Source: Hyaloperonospora brassicae (taxonomy: Eukaryota > Oomycota > Peronosporomycetes > Peronosporales > Peronosporaceae). From it: a DNA stretch of 64,000 nucleotides. Both the position numbers and the translations under genes were made by a program. The DNA lies in NCBI GenBank assembly GCA_947650285.1, contig CANTFL010000080.1, positions 372,001 through 436,000 on the forward strand, read 5' to 3'. This document shows positions 38,165-48,566 of this stretch, piece after piece (the first letter of the stretch is position 1; each line of letters starts with the position of its first letter). The notes beneath the pieces were generated by a model, which saw only the letters and a list, made by a program, of their open reading frames with translations, was not told where the DNA came from and ran no database searches.

Positions 38165-38828
38165 ATGGGCGCAACAAAAAACATGAGCAGCGTCCGCACG
38201 CACGAAGTAAAGGCCGCGATAGCGCGACTGGACCAGCACCGCGACGACCGAGGTGTGTGTGTGTGTGTGTCCTGCGTGAAGGGCCTAAATGCGAACTGTA
38301 TGTATGTCTGTATGTCTCCAGTCGCTGCGTCGCTGCGTCGCTCACATCGTTTGTGTTTAGTGCACGCACAGATGCAGCTGACCGAGTCGCTGGACGCGCT
38401 GAAGGCCGCGCAGAGTCGAATGCTCGTGAAGAGATTGGACGGTGCGGTCCACGAGCAGCGAAACGTCGAGAGAGAGGCGCTTGTGTACGCGAAGAACGTG
38501 AACGCGCTGTGTCAACGCGCTGCGAGGTGGAAAGCGGAGCAGAAACGCTTCCGCGCGAGCTTAGATGTCCGTCTGTAGGATTCAGACCGAAGATCTCTCC
38601 CTCTGTCTCTGTCTCTGTCTCTCTTTCGAGGGTGATGGACTGCTCCTGTCCTCATTTTGTTGTGCACTTTTGTTGCAGGACCTGAACCACTTTGCGGACT
38701 GGGCAGCTGCTGCAGAGAGCGATCTCCATGCTATCGCTGGCAATTTGGAGTACGTGTGCGCTGTGCTGGAAAAAGAGCAGGAAGGAGCGGCGAAAGAAGC
38801 GTGTGCACGAGCGCAACAGTCGATGTAA
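38165..38828 (+). CDS. BLOC1S1: BLOC-1 subunit 1 (GCN5L1) homologue
   Basis: Small helical protein of BLOC-1/BORC-type complexes that act in endosome and lysosome biogenesis and positioning. Exons 38165-38252, 38361-38566 and 38679-38828 give 147 residues, close to the family's usual 125-153. Seen: the helix MQLTESLDALKAAQSRML, the central heptad region ending in NVNALCQRAARWKAEQKRF, and the C-terminal signature FADWAAAAESDLHAIAGNLEYV, which parallels the human W-A-R-S-I-E-L-D...LEYV ending. Intron 38253-38360 starts in a (GT)n run directly after CCGAG and ends GTTTAG. Intron 38567-38678 is GTCCGT...TTGCAG. A second in-frame ATG at 38183 could be used. It converges with the RING gene, 150 bp between stops. 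Confidence 0.85.
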
Positions 38829-38978
38829 ACAACGGACGCTTTGCGTAGCTGGCACATTTTCCAGTGACAACGCGTTTATTGTGTCGTGTGTGAAGAACAC
38901 GTGCTAAAACGATTGATGAAAGTGGCATTGACAGGTCTGTACTACTTGCCATACCGCTGCAGTGTAGCTGTACTTGGA

Positions 38979-39964
38979 CTAGAATGTGATGACACAGAGG
39001 ATCACAAGGATACCAACAAGCAAAAGGAGTCGGGATAAAAACGCCTGTTGCGTCTGCTGGCGCGCCTCCTGTGGCGTCAGGGGCCTGCCATCTTGATCAT
39101 GCGCGCCAGGTGCTGGTGGTTGCTACAACCAAGCACAAACAATGCAACAGTATTAAACATGTCAAGCAGACGCGTTGGCGCTTGTGAAAAGCTGCGGGCT
39201 TACGTAGGGAATGCCGAATGATGCCGCGGAGAAACCGAGGGAAGGTGATCCGGCGAATGGAGTCCCTTGTCCGTATCCAGTAAAGATGCCAAACTGTCGC
39301 CGCCACCATCGGATGCAATGACGTTGCATTAGTCAGCACAACTTCCACGTGAGCACTATTATGCGTACATTGAACGGCCGTCGTCGTCGAAGCTGCTCAG
39401 CATCTGGTCGCTGTCCTCGAGGACGACGGGGAACGCCACTGTCAAACATTTGATGATGTGTTCTGCGGCAACAACAACAACAACAACGTCATCGGTCATT
39501 GCAATGCATCTCGTGATGATTGCATCTGTCGAGCACTGTCGTCCACTCACTCTGAGTCGACAGCTTCGGCGCCTCTTGCGTACACAGGAATCACGTTCTC
39601 TTCGCTGATGCCGGCCTTGCACACGGGACACTCGGAATGGTTGTGCATCCACTGCTCACAGGCATCACATCAATCACAAGCAGCTTTTGCCGGTCAACAA
39701 CAATGTGACAAAGCGGTCGTTCTTACCTGATACAGACACGGCCAACTGGAGACAAAATATCGACCGCACGCAGAATGTTAGTGCATATACAAAGAGCTGC
39801 GAGGCGATAGAAGTCACAGATCGACCGATGGCGACTTACCAGTAGAGGTGGCCACAGAGCGTCACTACTGGACACGATACCGTATCGAGACATATATTGC
39901 ACTCGAACAGCAGCTTCTTATTGTCCGCCGACTCGGTCTTTTGTGCCGTCATTGTGTCGTCCAT
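38979..39964 (-). CDS. RNF5/RMA1-like membrane RING E3 ubiquitin ligase
   Basis: Tail-anchored ER-type E3 ligase used in protein quality control. Six exons: 39840-39964, 39727-39745, 39551-39651, 39369-39438, 39204-39293, 38979-39122. They give 182 residues (human RNF5 has 180). Seen: an N-terminal C3HC4 RING (FECNICLDT ... CGHLYCWPCLYQW ... CPVCKAGI), the conserved ENVIPVYARG after the ring, GVPRRPRGQRPD, a Gly/Phe-rich linker (FGIFTGYGQG), and a C-terminal hydrophobic anchor SRLLLLVGILVILCVITF. Exon 2 has only 19 nt and supplies WPCLYQ. The sixth ring cysteine codon is split between exons 1 and 2. Introns are 75-112 nt, and intron 3 holds a short trinucleotide run. An upstream in-frame ATG at 40051 would add 29 residues; I prefer 39964 because the family has a short N-terminus. 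Confidence 0.9.
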
Positions 39965-40145
39965 TTCGAGTCTCGTGAACAGCTTTTGCAACTTGGAAGT
40001 GGCAGTTTCAATTCGACACACAGACCGACAGATACGACATCTCATTCGCATTCAGACGAGTTTCAAATATTATATTTATAGCCTTCCGCGATACTTTCAC
40101 TATGTGATACTTTCATCGTGTCACGTCGTTCTTGTTGTTGGCGTG

Positions 40146-41153
40146 TTAGCGCTTTCCCATACAAAAGGGCTTACGCTGCAACGAAGCGACGGAGAAGCTG
40201 TCAAATTGGCTCTTGGCATCACAACGATTCTCCGCCGTCGCTATTCGATGCGTCGGAGACATTCGGAGCGACTTCAAACACTGACTTGTAGCCAGTGCAG
40301 CCTGCATGGGCGTCATCAACGAGGACGGAACGGGTACCGTCGACAAATTCGAGGAGGGAATATGTACCCCCAGCGATGGTGGCGACAATCTCCCTCCCTC
40401 TCGACTCTTTGCCCTCAGCAAGCCAGCTTCACTGCTCTCGATATGGCCAGACATAGAGTCCACTGCAACAGCGAGCGCGAGTAAATTCTTGGCATCGTCA
40501 CCGTCACGCGTCATCGTCATGGACGGTAACAACTCCTTGTCCTGATCAGCACGCGCTGGAATGTGTCCAGCAGTAGTTCCTTTGGACCCACCCCCGAGCT
40601 TCTTCATGCGCTTCAGTCCACCAGTCACATCAGGGTCTTCCATCACTGCGCGCTGCTTGTCCTTGAGCTCCTCAATCTGTGCCGCGTACGTGGCCTTCTC
40701 CTCTGAACTCGTCGCCTTCGACTCCACTTGCTCCAGCATCTGGATCGTACGGTTCAGCGACCGGATTTGGCGATGTGGCCAGCGCTTGATACCGCATTGG
40801 CGACAGAGTTTCTTGAGGAACGTCGTGCAAATGCCAAATTCCCGAGCAACTTCGACGATGGGCTGACCAAAGTGCGGGCGCAACTCCTCGAGCGTCAGCT
40901 CCCGCGACAATGCCGTGAGACGTGCACCACACTTCTTCTTCACGTACAGCTTCTGTCGCAGAGACAGCTCGTTTGGCACTTGTTTCGCCACCACTTTCAT
41001 CAGCGATTCGTGCAACGCGTCCCTGTCCTTCGCAGCTCCAGCACGGGGACCTTTTGTGGCTGCAGTGTCCACGACCGTATCACATGGACGCCTCATGTAT
41101 AACAACGAGACACTCGCCTCGATCTCTTTTTCCAGGATACGGCGTGTCGCCAT
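40146..41153 (-). CDS. RWP-RK domain putative transcription factor
   Basis: 335 residues, single exon, ATG at 41153. Residues about 86-137 form an RWP-RK domain: LTLEELRPHFGQPIVEVARE, then the helix pair CTTFLKKLCRQCGIKRWPHRQI. The signature is RWPHRQ, where the canonical last Lys is Gln, a tolerated variation in some lineages. RWP-RK proteins bind DNA and in plants act in nitrogen response and gametogenesis; oomycetes carry a family of unknown targets. A helix with heptad character (about 134-175) follows and may allow dimerisation. The rest is Ser/Pro-rich. The frame stays open upstream only through simple repeat sequence, so the ATG at 41153 is taken as the start. Confidence 0.9.
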   Translation of the reverse strand: MATRRILEKEIEASVSLLYMRRPCDTVVDTAATKGPRAGAAKDRDALHESLMKVVAKQVPNELSLRQKLYVKKKCGARLTALSRELTLEELRPHFGQPIVEVAREFGICTTFLKKLCRQCGIKRWPHRQIRSLNRTIQMLEQVESKATSSEEKATYAAQIEELKDKQRAVMEDPDVTGGLKRMKKLGGGSKGTTAGHIPARADQDKELLPSMTMTRDGDDAKNLLALAVAVDSMSGHIESSEAGLLRAKSREGGRLSPPSLGVHIPSSNLSTVPVPSSLMTPMQAALATSQCLKSLRMSPTHRIATAENRCDAKSQFDSFSVASLQRKPFCMGKR

Positions 41154-41655
41154 TGCAGGCAGATAGACAGATAGACAGATAGACAGACAGATAGATAGGT
41201 GGGTGGGTGGGCACACGTCAGTCAGAGCGCCCGATAGACGGAGGAGCTATTTCTCCTGTAGTGGCTGTTTGGCCGGACACCAACCACCTTTCGAAATGCG
41301 ATTCGAGAGGTAAACCTTTTCCGGATACTCTCGCCAGCTGCGTTGGTATGGCACTTGACTGAGCGCCAAAAGAGCGTGTAAAACCATGCACAGACCCTAA
41401 AAGTAGCTCCGTCGCTCTCTTTTGGGTGCTACTGACACAAATGAGCTCCTCTTTTGGTGCTTCGTCGCCCGATGAGGAACCGGACGGCGAGCAATACCAC
41501 ACAAAAAAATGTTCGATAGCGCTGTGCGAAAGGTGGACATTGCGGCCAAAGTCTCTCGGCAAACGGCTGGTTGGCCAACATCGTCTTGTTGTGTCCTCGG
41601 CAGTATGACGTTATTGCTGCAAGGACGCAATGGAATAAATATAAACACCTCCCGG
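41154..41655. other. Spacer with GATA/GACA/GGTG microsatellite
   Basis: A compound tetranucleotide run (AGATAGACAG..., then GGTGGGTG) occupies 41161-41212, immediately before the RWP-RK start codon, in its probable 5' UTR. The remainder is RWP-RK promoter and the 3' flank of the FHA gene. No gene is seen. Confidence 0.7.
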
Positions 41656-43155
41656 CTACGACTCACTTTCCGCACGTCGGTCGTCCTCGTCTTCGTGACT
41701 CTCATTGATGACCTTTGCCAGGCGACGCTGGGCGGCCAACTGGTGTGAGTATTCCACCATAAACCGATTCGAGCCCACGCCAAACACGTCACCATGTAGC
41801 AGATAGCGCCGTCGGCTTTTCCTGCCACTTCCGCTGAGACGGATGGCCGTGCCGTTCGTGCTGTGGAGGTCCGTGATGTAGAACCCATTGCCAAAGTACG
41901 AGATCGCGCTGTGCTTGCCTGAGATCGAGTCGTCCTCGGTGATACACAATGCGTTGCTCGAGTACCGCCCGAGCGTCACGGACGTCTTGCCAATCGTCTG
42001 GCAGATGCCAGTGAGTGGACCCTCTGTGAAGCGCATGCGCAAGAACGGCATACCGGTCGTGATCGTCTCGTTGATGGCACACACTTCAAACTCCGTGTCG
42101 CCCAACTTCACGCGGTCGTTCACGTGCAGACGCTTGGGTGCGTCCGGCTTGAGGAACACAAACGTTCCCGTGGTGCTGCCGAGGTCCTGGAGATAGTATT
42201 CCTTCTCCATTGGGTCGTACTGGATCTGGAAATGCAACCGGCTCACGTACGAGTCGTTCGAGATGATCTGGTTGTTCTGATGTCGTCCGCCTCGAGCACC
42301 TTCCCGTGGATGCAGCACGATCTTTTCAGCTCGTTCCCGTGTGTCGCGACAGCCAACGAGACTGTCGCTTCCCGTGTCGTCAGAAGACCAGCGACCCTGT
42401 CCACTATGTTCGTCGACGTCACTGGCTTGCTTTTCCACACTGCGGTGGCGACGTGGCGCAGAAGACAGCGACGACACAATCAGCAGATCGTCTTCGTCGA
42501 TCTCCACGTCCATCTCGTTCCAGTTCTCCACACAAGCTGTCGATTGATGAAGACAAGACGCCTGCTTGTGCTTGTGGCGATGGCGACGGCGCTTGCCGCC
42601 ATGTCGCTGCTTGCAACTCCACTCGCGCAATCGATGCACGTAGCAGCCGAGACGTGTGGCCGCGATGCAAAGCAGCGAGTACAAGTGGCACCGACGGGAT
42701 ACGAGAAGCGTGGTGAGCCAGACTGCAAGCGACAGCATCACGAGCAGCCAGCGAAGTGTCGACGCCAAGTCCGACAGCACGAGATGCAGTCCGTCCAGCT
42801 GCTTGATGCCAGAGGTAGCGACTGTCGACAGATCGTACAGCAGCTTGTTGTCCACCTGCTGAGCGTCAGCACTGTGGAAATAGATCGTCAGCTGCTTGTG
42901 CATGTAGACAATAGATGCGACGACGGCAGACGAGTAGGCCATCGCGTGGAGCCAACTCCAGTGCACCATTGACCGCGAGTGGCGCCGGGCGCGGCTACTG
43001 CGATAGCGGAAGACGAATTGAGACGGCGTCTTTGTTGCCATGTGAAGCACGAGCGGGTGGGGGGCAATGGGGACGATCTCGGCAGCTGCGAGCGAAGAGC
43101 TCTTGAATGGATGCGGTCGCTGTGGTGGACGCGTGCAATTGGGAAATGGGGACAT
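41656..43155 (-). CDS. Membrane protein with two FHA domains
   Basis: 499 residues from ATG 43155; a second in-frame ATG at 43041 would give 461 and is equally possible. Two hydrophobic segments (about residues 68-85 and 135-152, the second WLLVMLSLAVWLTTLLV) lie in the N-terminal third. A Lys/Arg/His-rich stretch (RHGGKRRRHRHKHK) and a long acidic, Ser-rich linker follow. FHA1 (about 280-360) shows NNQIISNDSYVSRLHFQI and LGSTTGTF. FHA2 (about 393-475) shows LGRYSSNALCI, SGKHSAI and HSTNGT. FHA domains bind phosphothreonine peptides. Both retain the loop Arg and the Ser/Asn residues usually needed. The architecture suggests a membrane-tethered phospho-reader on the cytosolic side. I know no named protein with this layout; the function is inference. 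Confidence 0.8.
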   Translation of the reverse strand: MSPFPNCTRPPQRPHPFKSSSLAAAEIVPIAPHPLVLHMATKTPSQFVFRYRSSRARRHSRSMVHWSWLHAMAYSSAVVASIVYMHKQLTIYFHSADAQQVDNKLLYDLSTVATSGIKQLDGLHLVLSDLASTLRWLLVMLSLAVWLTTLLVSRRCHLYSLLCIAATRLGCYVHRLREWSCKQRHGGKRRRHRHKHKQASCLHQSTACVENWNEMDVEIDEDDLLIVSSLSSAPRRHRSVEKQASDVDEHSGQGRWSSDDTGSDSLVGCRDTRERAEKIVLHPREGARGGRHQNNQIISNDSYVSRLHFQIQYDPMEKEYYLQDLGSTTGTFVFLKPDAPKRLHVNDRVKLGDTEFEVCAINETITTGMPFLRMRFTEGPLTGICQTIGKTSVTLGRYSSNALCITEDDSISGKHSAISYFGNGFYITDLHSTNGTAIRLSGSGRKSRRRYLLHGDVFGVGSNRFMVEYSHQLAAQRRLAKVINESHEDEDDRRAESES

Positions 43156-45917
43156 TCCGGTGGCGTGAGTTTTATGGAAGGACTCATTTGACGTGTGCAA
43201 ATGGGGACAAGCACGGGAGGTGTGGACACCAAAGCGTCTTTTTTGCGCACAAATGGGCGACGATGATTGGGTTTATATGAGTCACGACGCGTTGTGTTGA
43301 GTCAGTCAGTGAACAACAACGACCGACACAGTCAGACAGACTGACATCCGGAGCCGACATTTCAGGGTAAAGTCCAGTTTCAACACCCAAAGGGGATCCA
43401 CTCAGTTAAAACGCATTTACAGACGCCACTTTTCCTGCGACACGGCGGTGTTACCCATCTGTCGTTGTTGAATCGATGACTATACGGAACACCGGCACAC
43501 GCACAGAAGATGCGCGGCGGGTTCCTTGCGGATGATTCAAGCGATCATAAAGTCTCGAAGGCCGACTGTCTGTTTAGAATGTAGCAAATGCGTCGGTGCA
43601 ATCAGACTGACCGAAGCAACGACTGATGCAAGGAGTTCTCTCGCAGCGATCGCCGCTGAAACGAAAGTCTGTACACAGGTGTTTCTCTTCACGAGCTGTC
43701 ACGGCAGACGCGAATGTCGGGGCTGGCGTTGCGTAGATCGTGACTGCGTTGCATGCCGCCACCTGATCAATATGATGAAGAAGTCATCGGCTTTGTGCAT
43801 GTCTCTTGCTTAGCACAAGCTACGTGGGTGTTCTTGCTAAATTGCAGCATGCGCGTCTTGTCGACAATGGCAACACCACCCGACTCCGGGTCCGGAAAAG
43901 CAAGCGCAGATCCAGCGGCTCTCGAGGACAAACATGTAACGAAAGCGCTTGATGGTCGGTACTTATGGGCCCTCGCCACATCGTCACAGCAGTGGCTCTC
44001 GCTTCTATCTCGCCATCGCAACCGAATAGCGGATCGTCGAAGTTGCTGAAGCCGCCAGAGATGCTAAGCGACTTCGCAAGCAAAGGAATGTGCACTGCAG
44101 GGTGTGAAATGGAATCGCAGGTGGAGGTATATGCAGGCCCTTGGCGTTGCTCGGTGCGCAGCGACATATACTACAAACGGGCATAGCTGTTCGGCCTGCA
44201 TTCACTCATCTTCGAAACGCGTACCGTCGAAGAGTCACGCACATCGAAACTCGATCCAATCGAAGTGTCTATCCCGAGTTACTATACATTTTGCTGAACT
44301 ACACCTCACCTTGCCTTTCACATCGGTGGTCTGGAAAGTAGGTTCGCTTTCCGCATTGCGTGTTCGCATAAATGTCAAGGAAAGAGCGCGTGAGGGTACC
44401 CATAGACCACTGGACATTGTTGCAATGATTGCGAACGCGATGTGAGCGTCGCCACTACCGCATCATCGCCTGATAAGCAAATGACCTTCTGTGCGGTACC
44501 TTTTGCGCGTCTGGATCGTGGAGATCAATTCTTCGTTTGTCGTAGCTCCACCACCGTGACCGGAAAGCCCGAGCCCCGCACTCATCTTTATGAGCAAGTA
44601 GAGCAGCGCATGAGCTAAAATGGGTCTTGTACCTCACGGTATGAAGTAAAGACTGGATCGTGGCGATGGCTGTAGACATACATGGCCACAAGATTACCGG
44701 ATCCGCCACAGCTATGACAGTCTCACGTTGACGCCCCAAATGAATGCAAGATGGTGAGACGGATTCGATGTCGGGACATACGCTAGTAACGATTAGCCGC
44801 ATTATTTTCAACATGCTTTCTCGACAGTATCTCGTGTCTCAGTTTACAGCGTCGACGCTGACCCGGCTCGAAATCGATGAAGTTGATGGCGGTATGCGGA
44901 CAATGTCATGCCAGTGCGAGTACAGAGACGACAGCTGTGCTGTATCGTTGCCATCTGTGCTCGTGCTTTCGTTCATCTGTCACACAGGCAGTATGTGTAA
45001 CGGATGAAGGAAGGCCCTAGAAATGCACACACACGCGAGATATGTGAGACCAGGTAGCTTGTATCCATCATGTACGTGAGCACGAACCTCATTCTGCATT
45101 GATCTCTGCCGTAAAGCACATCGACTCGATGCATGTTGTGTACATAATGCTGCAAAAACTCATTGCAGCAAACAAGCAAGCGTGCGTCTTTGCCCGATGT
45201 GTCATTGTAAATCTTTCTAGTATATGGCAAACGAGCAGTGCTTCTTGAGCTGGAGCGAAAGGATTGTGTGCGCGGAACTACTGCCCAAAAGTCGACAATA
45301 GTCGACCTCGTCATCTTTGCCGATCTAGTTCAGCCGTACAGCCTTTTGTAGACCGTAATGCACGCTCATCGCGACATCAGGGTCTACACTCAGTGACTTC
45401 CGGCCTCCAATTCGTGCGCCATTGACCAAAAAGTATACACGAATGAGCAAGTAGATAGTCGAGCGCAGAGGCTGGCTGCTATTGATGCCTGGAATCGGTC
45501 GGACGCGGTCGTAACTTTCGCGAGCTCGCCATCTACAAGGAGACGACCCTGGCACCGATCAGCACCTTGACGAGCTATGTCGAGCAATGGCTGGCAACCG
45601 GATCTACTATGGGGACAAATGAGAGTGCTCTGCATCCGATCGTCTCAGACAATTTTTCCCCGTAAGCTTAGGTAGTGCCCCAAGTCAATGCAAAGAAATG
45701 GTCGTAAACAGTGCGCGACGGTTTCAATCTGTTCAAAAATGGCGACTCGGAGATCGCAAGTCGATTCTGCACGAGCGTGCGTACACACCTAAACTGCCCT
45801 GAAGAGCACATTTGTTTAAAACAAAACGCCCCCAACGTTAAGCTCGCAATTGCCATCCGAAGCCGCGTCAAAACATGGTTTCCCCTCGTTGGACAGCACA
45901 GACGAACACGAGCAACA
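43156..45917. other. Intergenic with possible decayed coding sequence on minus strand
   Basis: No intact gene. Minus-strand frames at 45325-45640 and 44973-45314 read as protein-like sequence (LVNGARIGGRKSLSV, then NDTSGKDARLLVCCNEFLQH), apparently joined by a frameshift and interrupted by stops. Smaller frames at 43820-44167 and 44455-44814 may belong to the same decayed locus. No family is recognised. Confidence 0.3.
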
Positions 45918-45990
45918 ATGACCGACAGGTCGAACGCTCGTCGATCTCCCCTGACGTGTCTTTCTTTTGATTCCACACACATTCCACACA

Positions 45991-46098
45991 CACACGTATC
46001 AATTCAGCAGGACCACACACCAATGGCACACCAAACCACACGCACACACGTATCAATTCAGCAGGGCTACACACCAACGACACACCAAACAACACGCA
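45991..46098 (+). repeat. 54-bp tandem duplication upstream of ALG11
   Basis: Two copies (45991-46044, 46045-46098) beginning CACACGTATCAATTCAGCAG. The unit is a multiple of three and lies in frame with ALG11, reading as an 18-residue THVSIQQ repeat if translated. Probably 5' UTR, but see ALG11 for the start ambiguity. Confidence 0.85.
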
Positions 46099-46121
46099 CA
46101 CAACACGACCCGAGTCGTCCA

Positions 46122-47624
46122 ATGCCTCTGCTCGGGCTGCTCCTTGTCGCGTTCTTCGCCACAGCGATCGCCGTCGCCGTCGCCATTGCTATCTACGTAC
46201 ACCACCACCGACGCACGTTCTCACTCGTCCGCAATGCAGCGCGCAAGGTGTCTCCCACGGCCGTCACGATCGGCGTCTTCCACCCGTACGCCAACGGCGG
46301 CGGCGGCGGCGAGCGCGTGCTCTACTGCGCGCTATTGGCGCTAGTCCGAGCGGTTAAACAGACGGAAAGGACGCTGAAGATCGTGCTGTACACAGGCGAA
46401 GACGGCCTCTCGGCCCAAGAGCTCGTAGCACGGGCAGCTGAAGCGTTCAACCTCGTCGAACTCGAGACGATGCACGTGGCACAGCACTTGACGCTCGTGG
46501 AGCTCCCGAGTCGCGACCGGATCCTCGACCCCAGTCACTACCCGAGCTTCACGCTGCTGTGGCAGAGTGTGGCCCACATGAAGCTGGCGCGCGAAGCGCT
46601 GCAGCAGAGTGCGGAGCAGCACTTGTACCCACAAATATGGATCGACACGACGGGGTGTCCGTTCTCGTACGTGATTGCCAGTCTGCTGTACGCCTGCAAC
46701 GTCGTGGCGTATGTGCACTATCCCATGATATCTACCGACATGATTGCGAAAGTGCAGCAGCGTCGTGCTGGCTTCAACAACGACGCAACGATCGCTGCAA
46801 GTTCGATGAGGTCGATTGGCAAGTACATGTACTATCGGCTCTTTGCTGGTGCGTACAGCCTCGTGGGCAAGTACTGCACGGACGTTGCAATGGTCAACTC
46901 GACGTGGACGTACAATCATATCAAGCAGCTGTGGGGTAAGACCCCTACGATCGTGTACCCTCCTTGTGGTGCAATGCAAGAGTACATGGACTTTAGTATG
47001 GAAAACCGCGTGCCAATGGCGCTCTCGATATCTCAGTTTCGACCCGAGAAGAACCAGCTGTTGCAGCTCCAAGCTGTGCAGGTGCTGTTCACAAAACATG
47101 GAGAGAAGATGGCGACCAAGTACCACGACTTCCGCCTTGTTTTGCTCGGTAGCTGTCGCAATGCGGAGGACGAACAACGTGTGGAGACGCTAAAGCAGCA
47201 GGCAAAATCATTGGGTATTGCTGACCGTGTCGATTTTGTGGTCAATGCGAGTTTTGCTGAGCTGAAGCAGCGTCTTGCGAAGAGCTCCATTGGCGTGCAC
47301 ACCATGTACAACGAGCACTTTGGTATTAGCAACGTGGAGATGATGGCAGCAGGCATGCTTGTGGTTGCGAACAACTCGGGCGGTCCCAAGGCCGATATTG
47401 TCAAGCCAGAGACGGGGTGTCTGGCGCTGACGGCGGATGAGTATGCTGACAAGATCTTGTCGTTGCTGGAGAAGTCTCCGGCGGAATCGCTTGCAATGCG
47501 ACTGGCAGCTCGTGAGTCATCGTCCAGGTTTTCGGACAACGAGTTCAGTGCGCAGCTTCTAGCAGCGATGAGCGGCGTCCTCGGGCCATTAGTTGGCGAC
47601 AGCGAACACGTCAAGTCGATGTAG
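46122..47624 (+). CDS. ALG11: ALG11 alpha-1,2-mannosyltransferase
   Basis: ER enzyme that adds the fourth and fifth mannoses (alpha-1,2) to the dolichol-linked oligosaccharide on the cytosolic face. 500 residues (human 492). Residues 1-25 are a hydrophobic signal anchor (LLGLLLVAFFATAIAVAVAIAI). The GT4 fold follows: FHPYANGGGGGERV glycine-rich loop, PFSYVIASLLYACNVVAYVHYP, STWTYNHIKQLW, SISQFRPEKNQ, and the GT4 EX7E motif in NEHFGISNVEMMAAG. An ATG at 45918 is in frame and would add 68 residues, including a 54-bp duplicated segment. I chose 46122 because the signal anchor belongs at the N-terminus in this family. Single exon. Confidence 0.93.
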   Translation: MPLLGLLLVAFFATAIAVAVAIAIYVHHHRRTFSLVRNAARKVSPTAVTIGVFHPYANGGGGGERVLYCALLALVRAVKQTERTLKIVLYTGEDGLSAQELVARAAEAFNLVELETMHVAQHLTLVELPSRDRILDPSHYPSFTLLWQSVAHMKLAREALQQSAEQHLYPQIWIDTTGCPFSYVIASLLYACNVVAYVHYPMISTDMIAKVQQRRAGFNNDATIAASSMRSIGKYMYYRLFAGAYSLVGKYCTDVAMVNSTWTYNHIKQLWGKTPTIVYPPCGAMQEYMDFSMENRVPMALSISQFRPEKNQLLQLQAVQVLFTKHGEKMATKYHDFRLVLLGSCRNAEDEQRVETLKQQAKSLGIADRVDFVVNASFAELKQRLAKSSIGVHTMYNEHFGISNVEMMAAGMLVVANNSGGPKADIVKPETGCLALTADEYADKILSLLEKSPAESLAMRLAARESSSRFSDNEFSAQLLAAMSGVLGPLVGDSEHVKSM

Positions 47625-48566
47625 ATAGTGTCGCTGACGCGTAAGCACGTATCGTGGAGTCGCTGGATGCAACGGTTTGGATTACACTCAGGAAGTCAAA
47701 CGAGCTCTGCAAAAGCAGCGAGACAGAGACAGGAACCGGCGTACCTCAAGCTCAGCTTTGCGAGGCGTCATTGGCGAGGGTGATGTTGCAACAGGGACAT
47801 TTATCAGCACTGCTACTTTGTAGCTACCCTCATGGGTCATCCGCTCGTCAAGTGGATTGAACGGGTGGTCCGAGACAATGCCTACAATTGTTTCGAACCC
47901 ACTTGTTTCGAGTTGTCGTATCGATTGTACAACCCGCAAGAGCGCAAGTTGTTGCCACGTTACGCAGCAACCCATTGTGATTGTCACTGTTTATGCTTTG
48001 AGTTGATCTGCGTAACTGTGTCGATAGCCGCACCGAAGAAATAGCGTCGTCAAGCTGCCGTTTACGGTAACCGCCGAACAAAACGAAGTCTCAATGCTCT
48101 ATTCGTCTTTCCGTACAAGCCAATATCAAATTCGTAAGTTATGTAACAGCTAGAGCCCAAAATCAATTGGACAGCAAATTTAGAAACGCGTGTTACCTTC
48201 CGTGAGTGGTATACACGCTGGCCCGTATACCATCCGGAATACTGTACACTGCATCGACTTGTCAAATGTCGTCTTTTTTCTCGTCGAACAACCGAGATAC
48301 TTCTCGATCACGCGTTACCGCCTCCGCAGGTCGAAGTGGTCTGCCAATCAGCAACGACTTGTCCTGTCACATGGTGCCGTTCTCCCCCACTTGTCTTGGA
48401 CTTCGTATGCTCTCCCGCTAAGTCCGCTCTGGAAGCTTCGACATCGCTCGGCCGCAGCCATCGTCGCCTGCCCAGTCTCATTCTCACATTTGCACACAAA
48501 GACACAAGTGATTGACAGAGCGTAATCCTTTACCACTCGATACACGCCCATACCCAATCAAACGCG
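47625..48566. other. Intergenic: ALG11 3' flank and Hsp101 promoter
   Basis: No gene recognised. A 70-codon ATG frame at 47832-48044 (+) has no family features. The right part is the upstream region of the ClpB/Hsp101 gene. Confidence 0.5.
48432..48439. promoter_or_regulatory. Possible heat-shock element half-pair GAAGCTTC
   Basis: GAAnnTTC dyad 128 bp upstream of the ClpB/Hsp101 ATG. Only two inverted pentamers are present instead of the usual three, so it may be chance (it is also a HindIII site). Position in a heat-shock gene promoter makes it worth noting. Confidence 0.3.
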
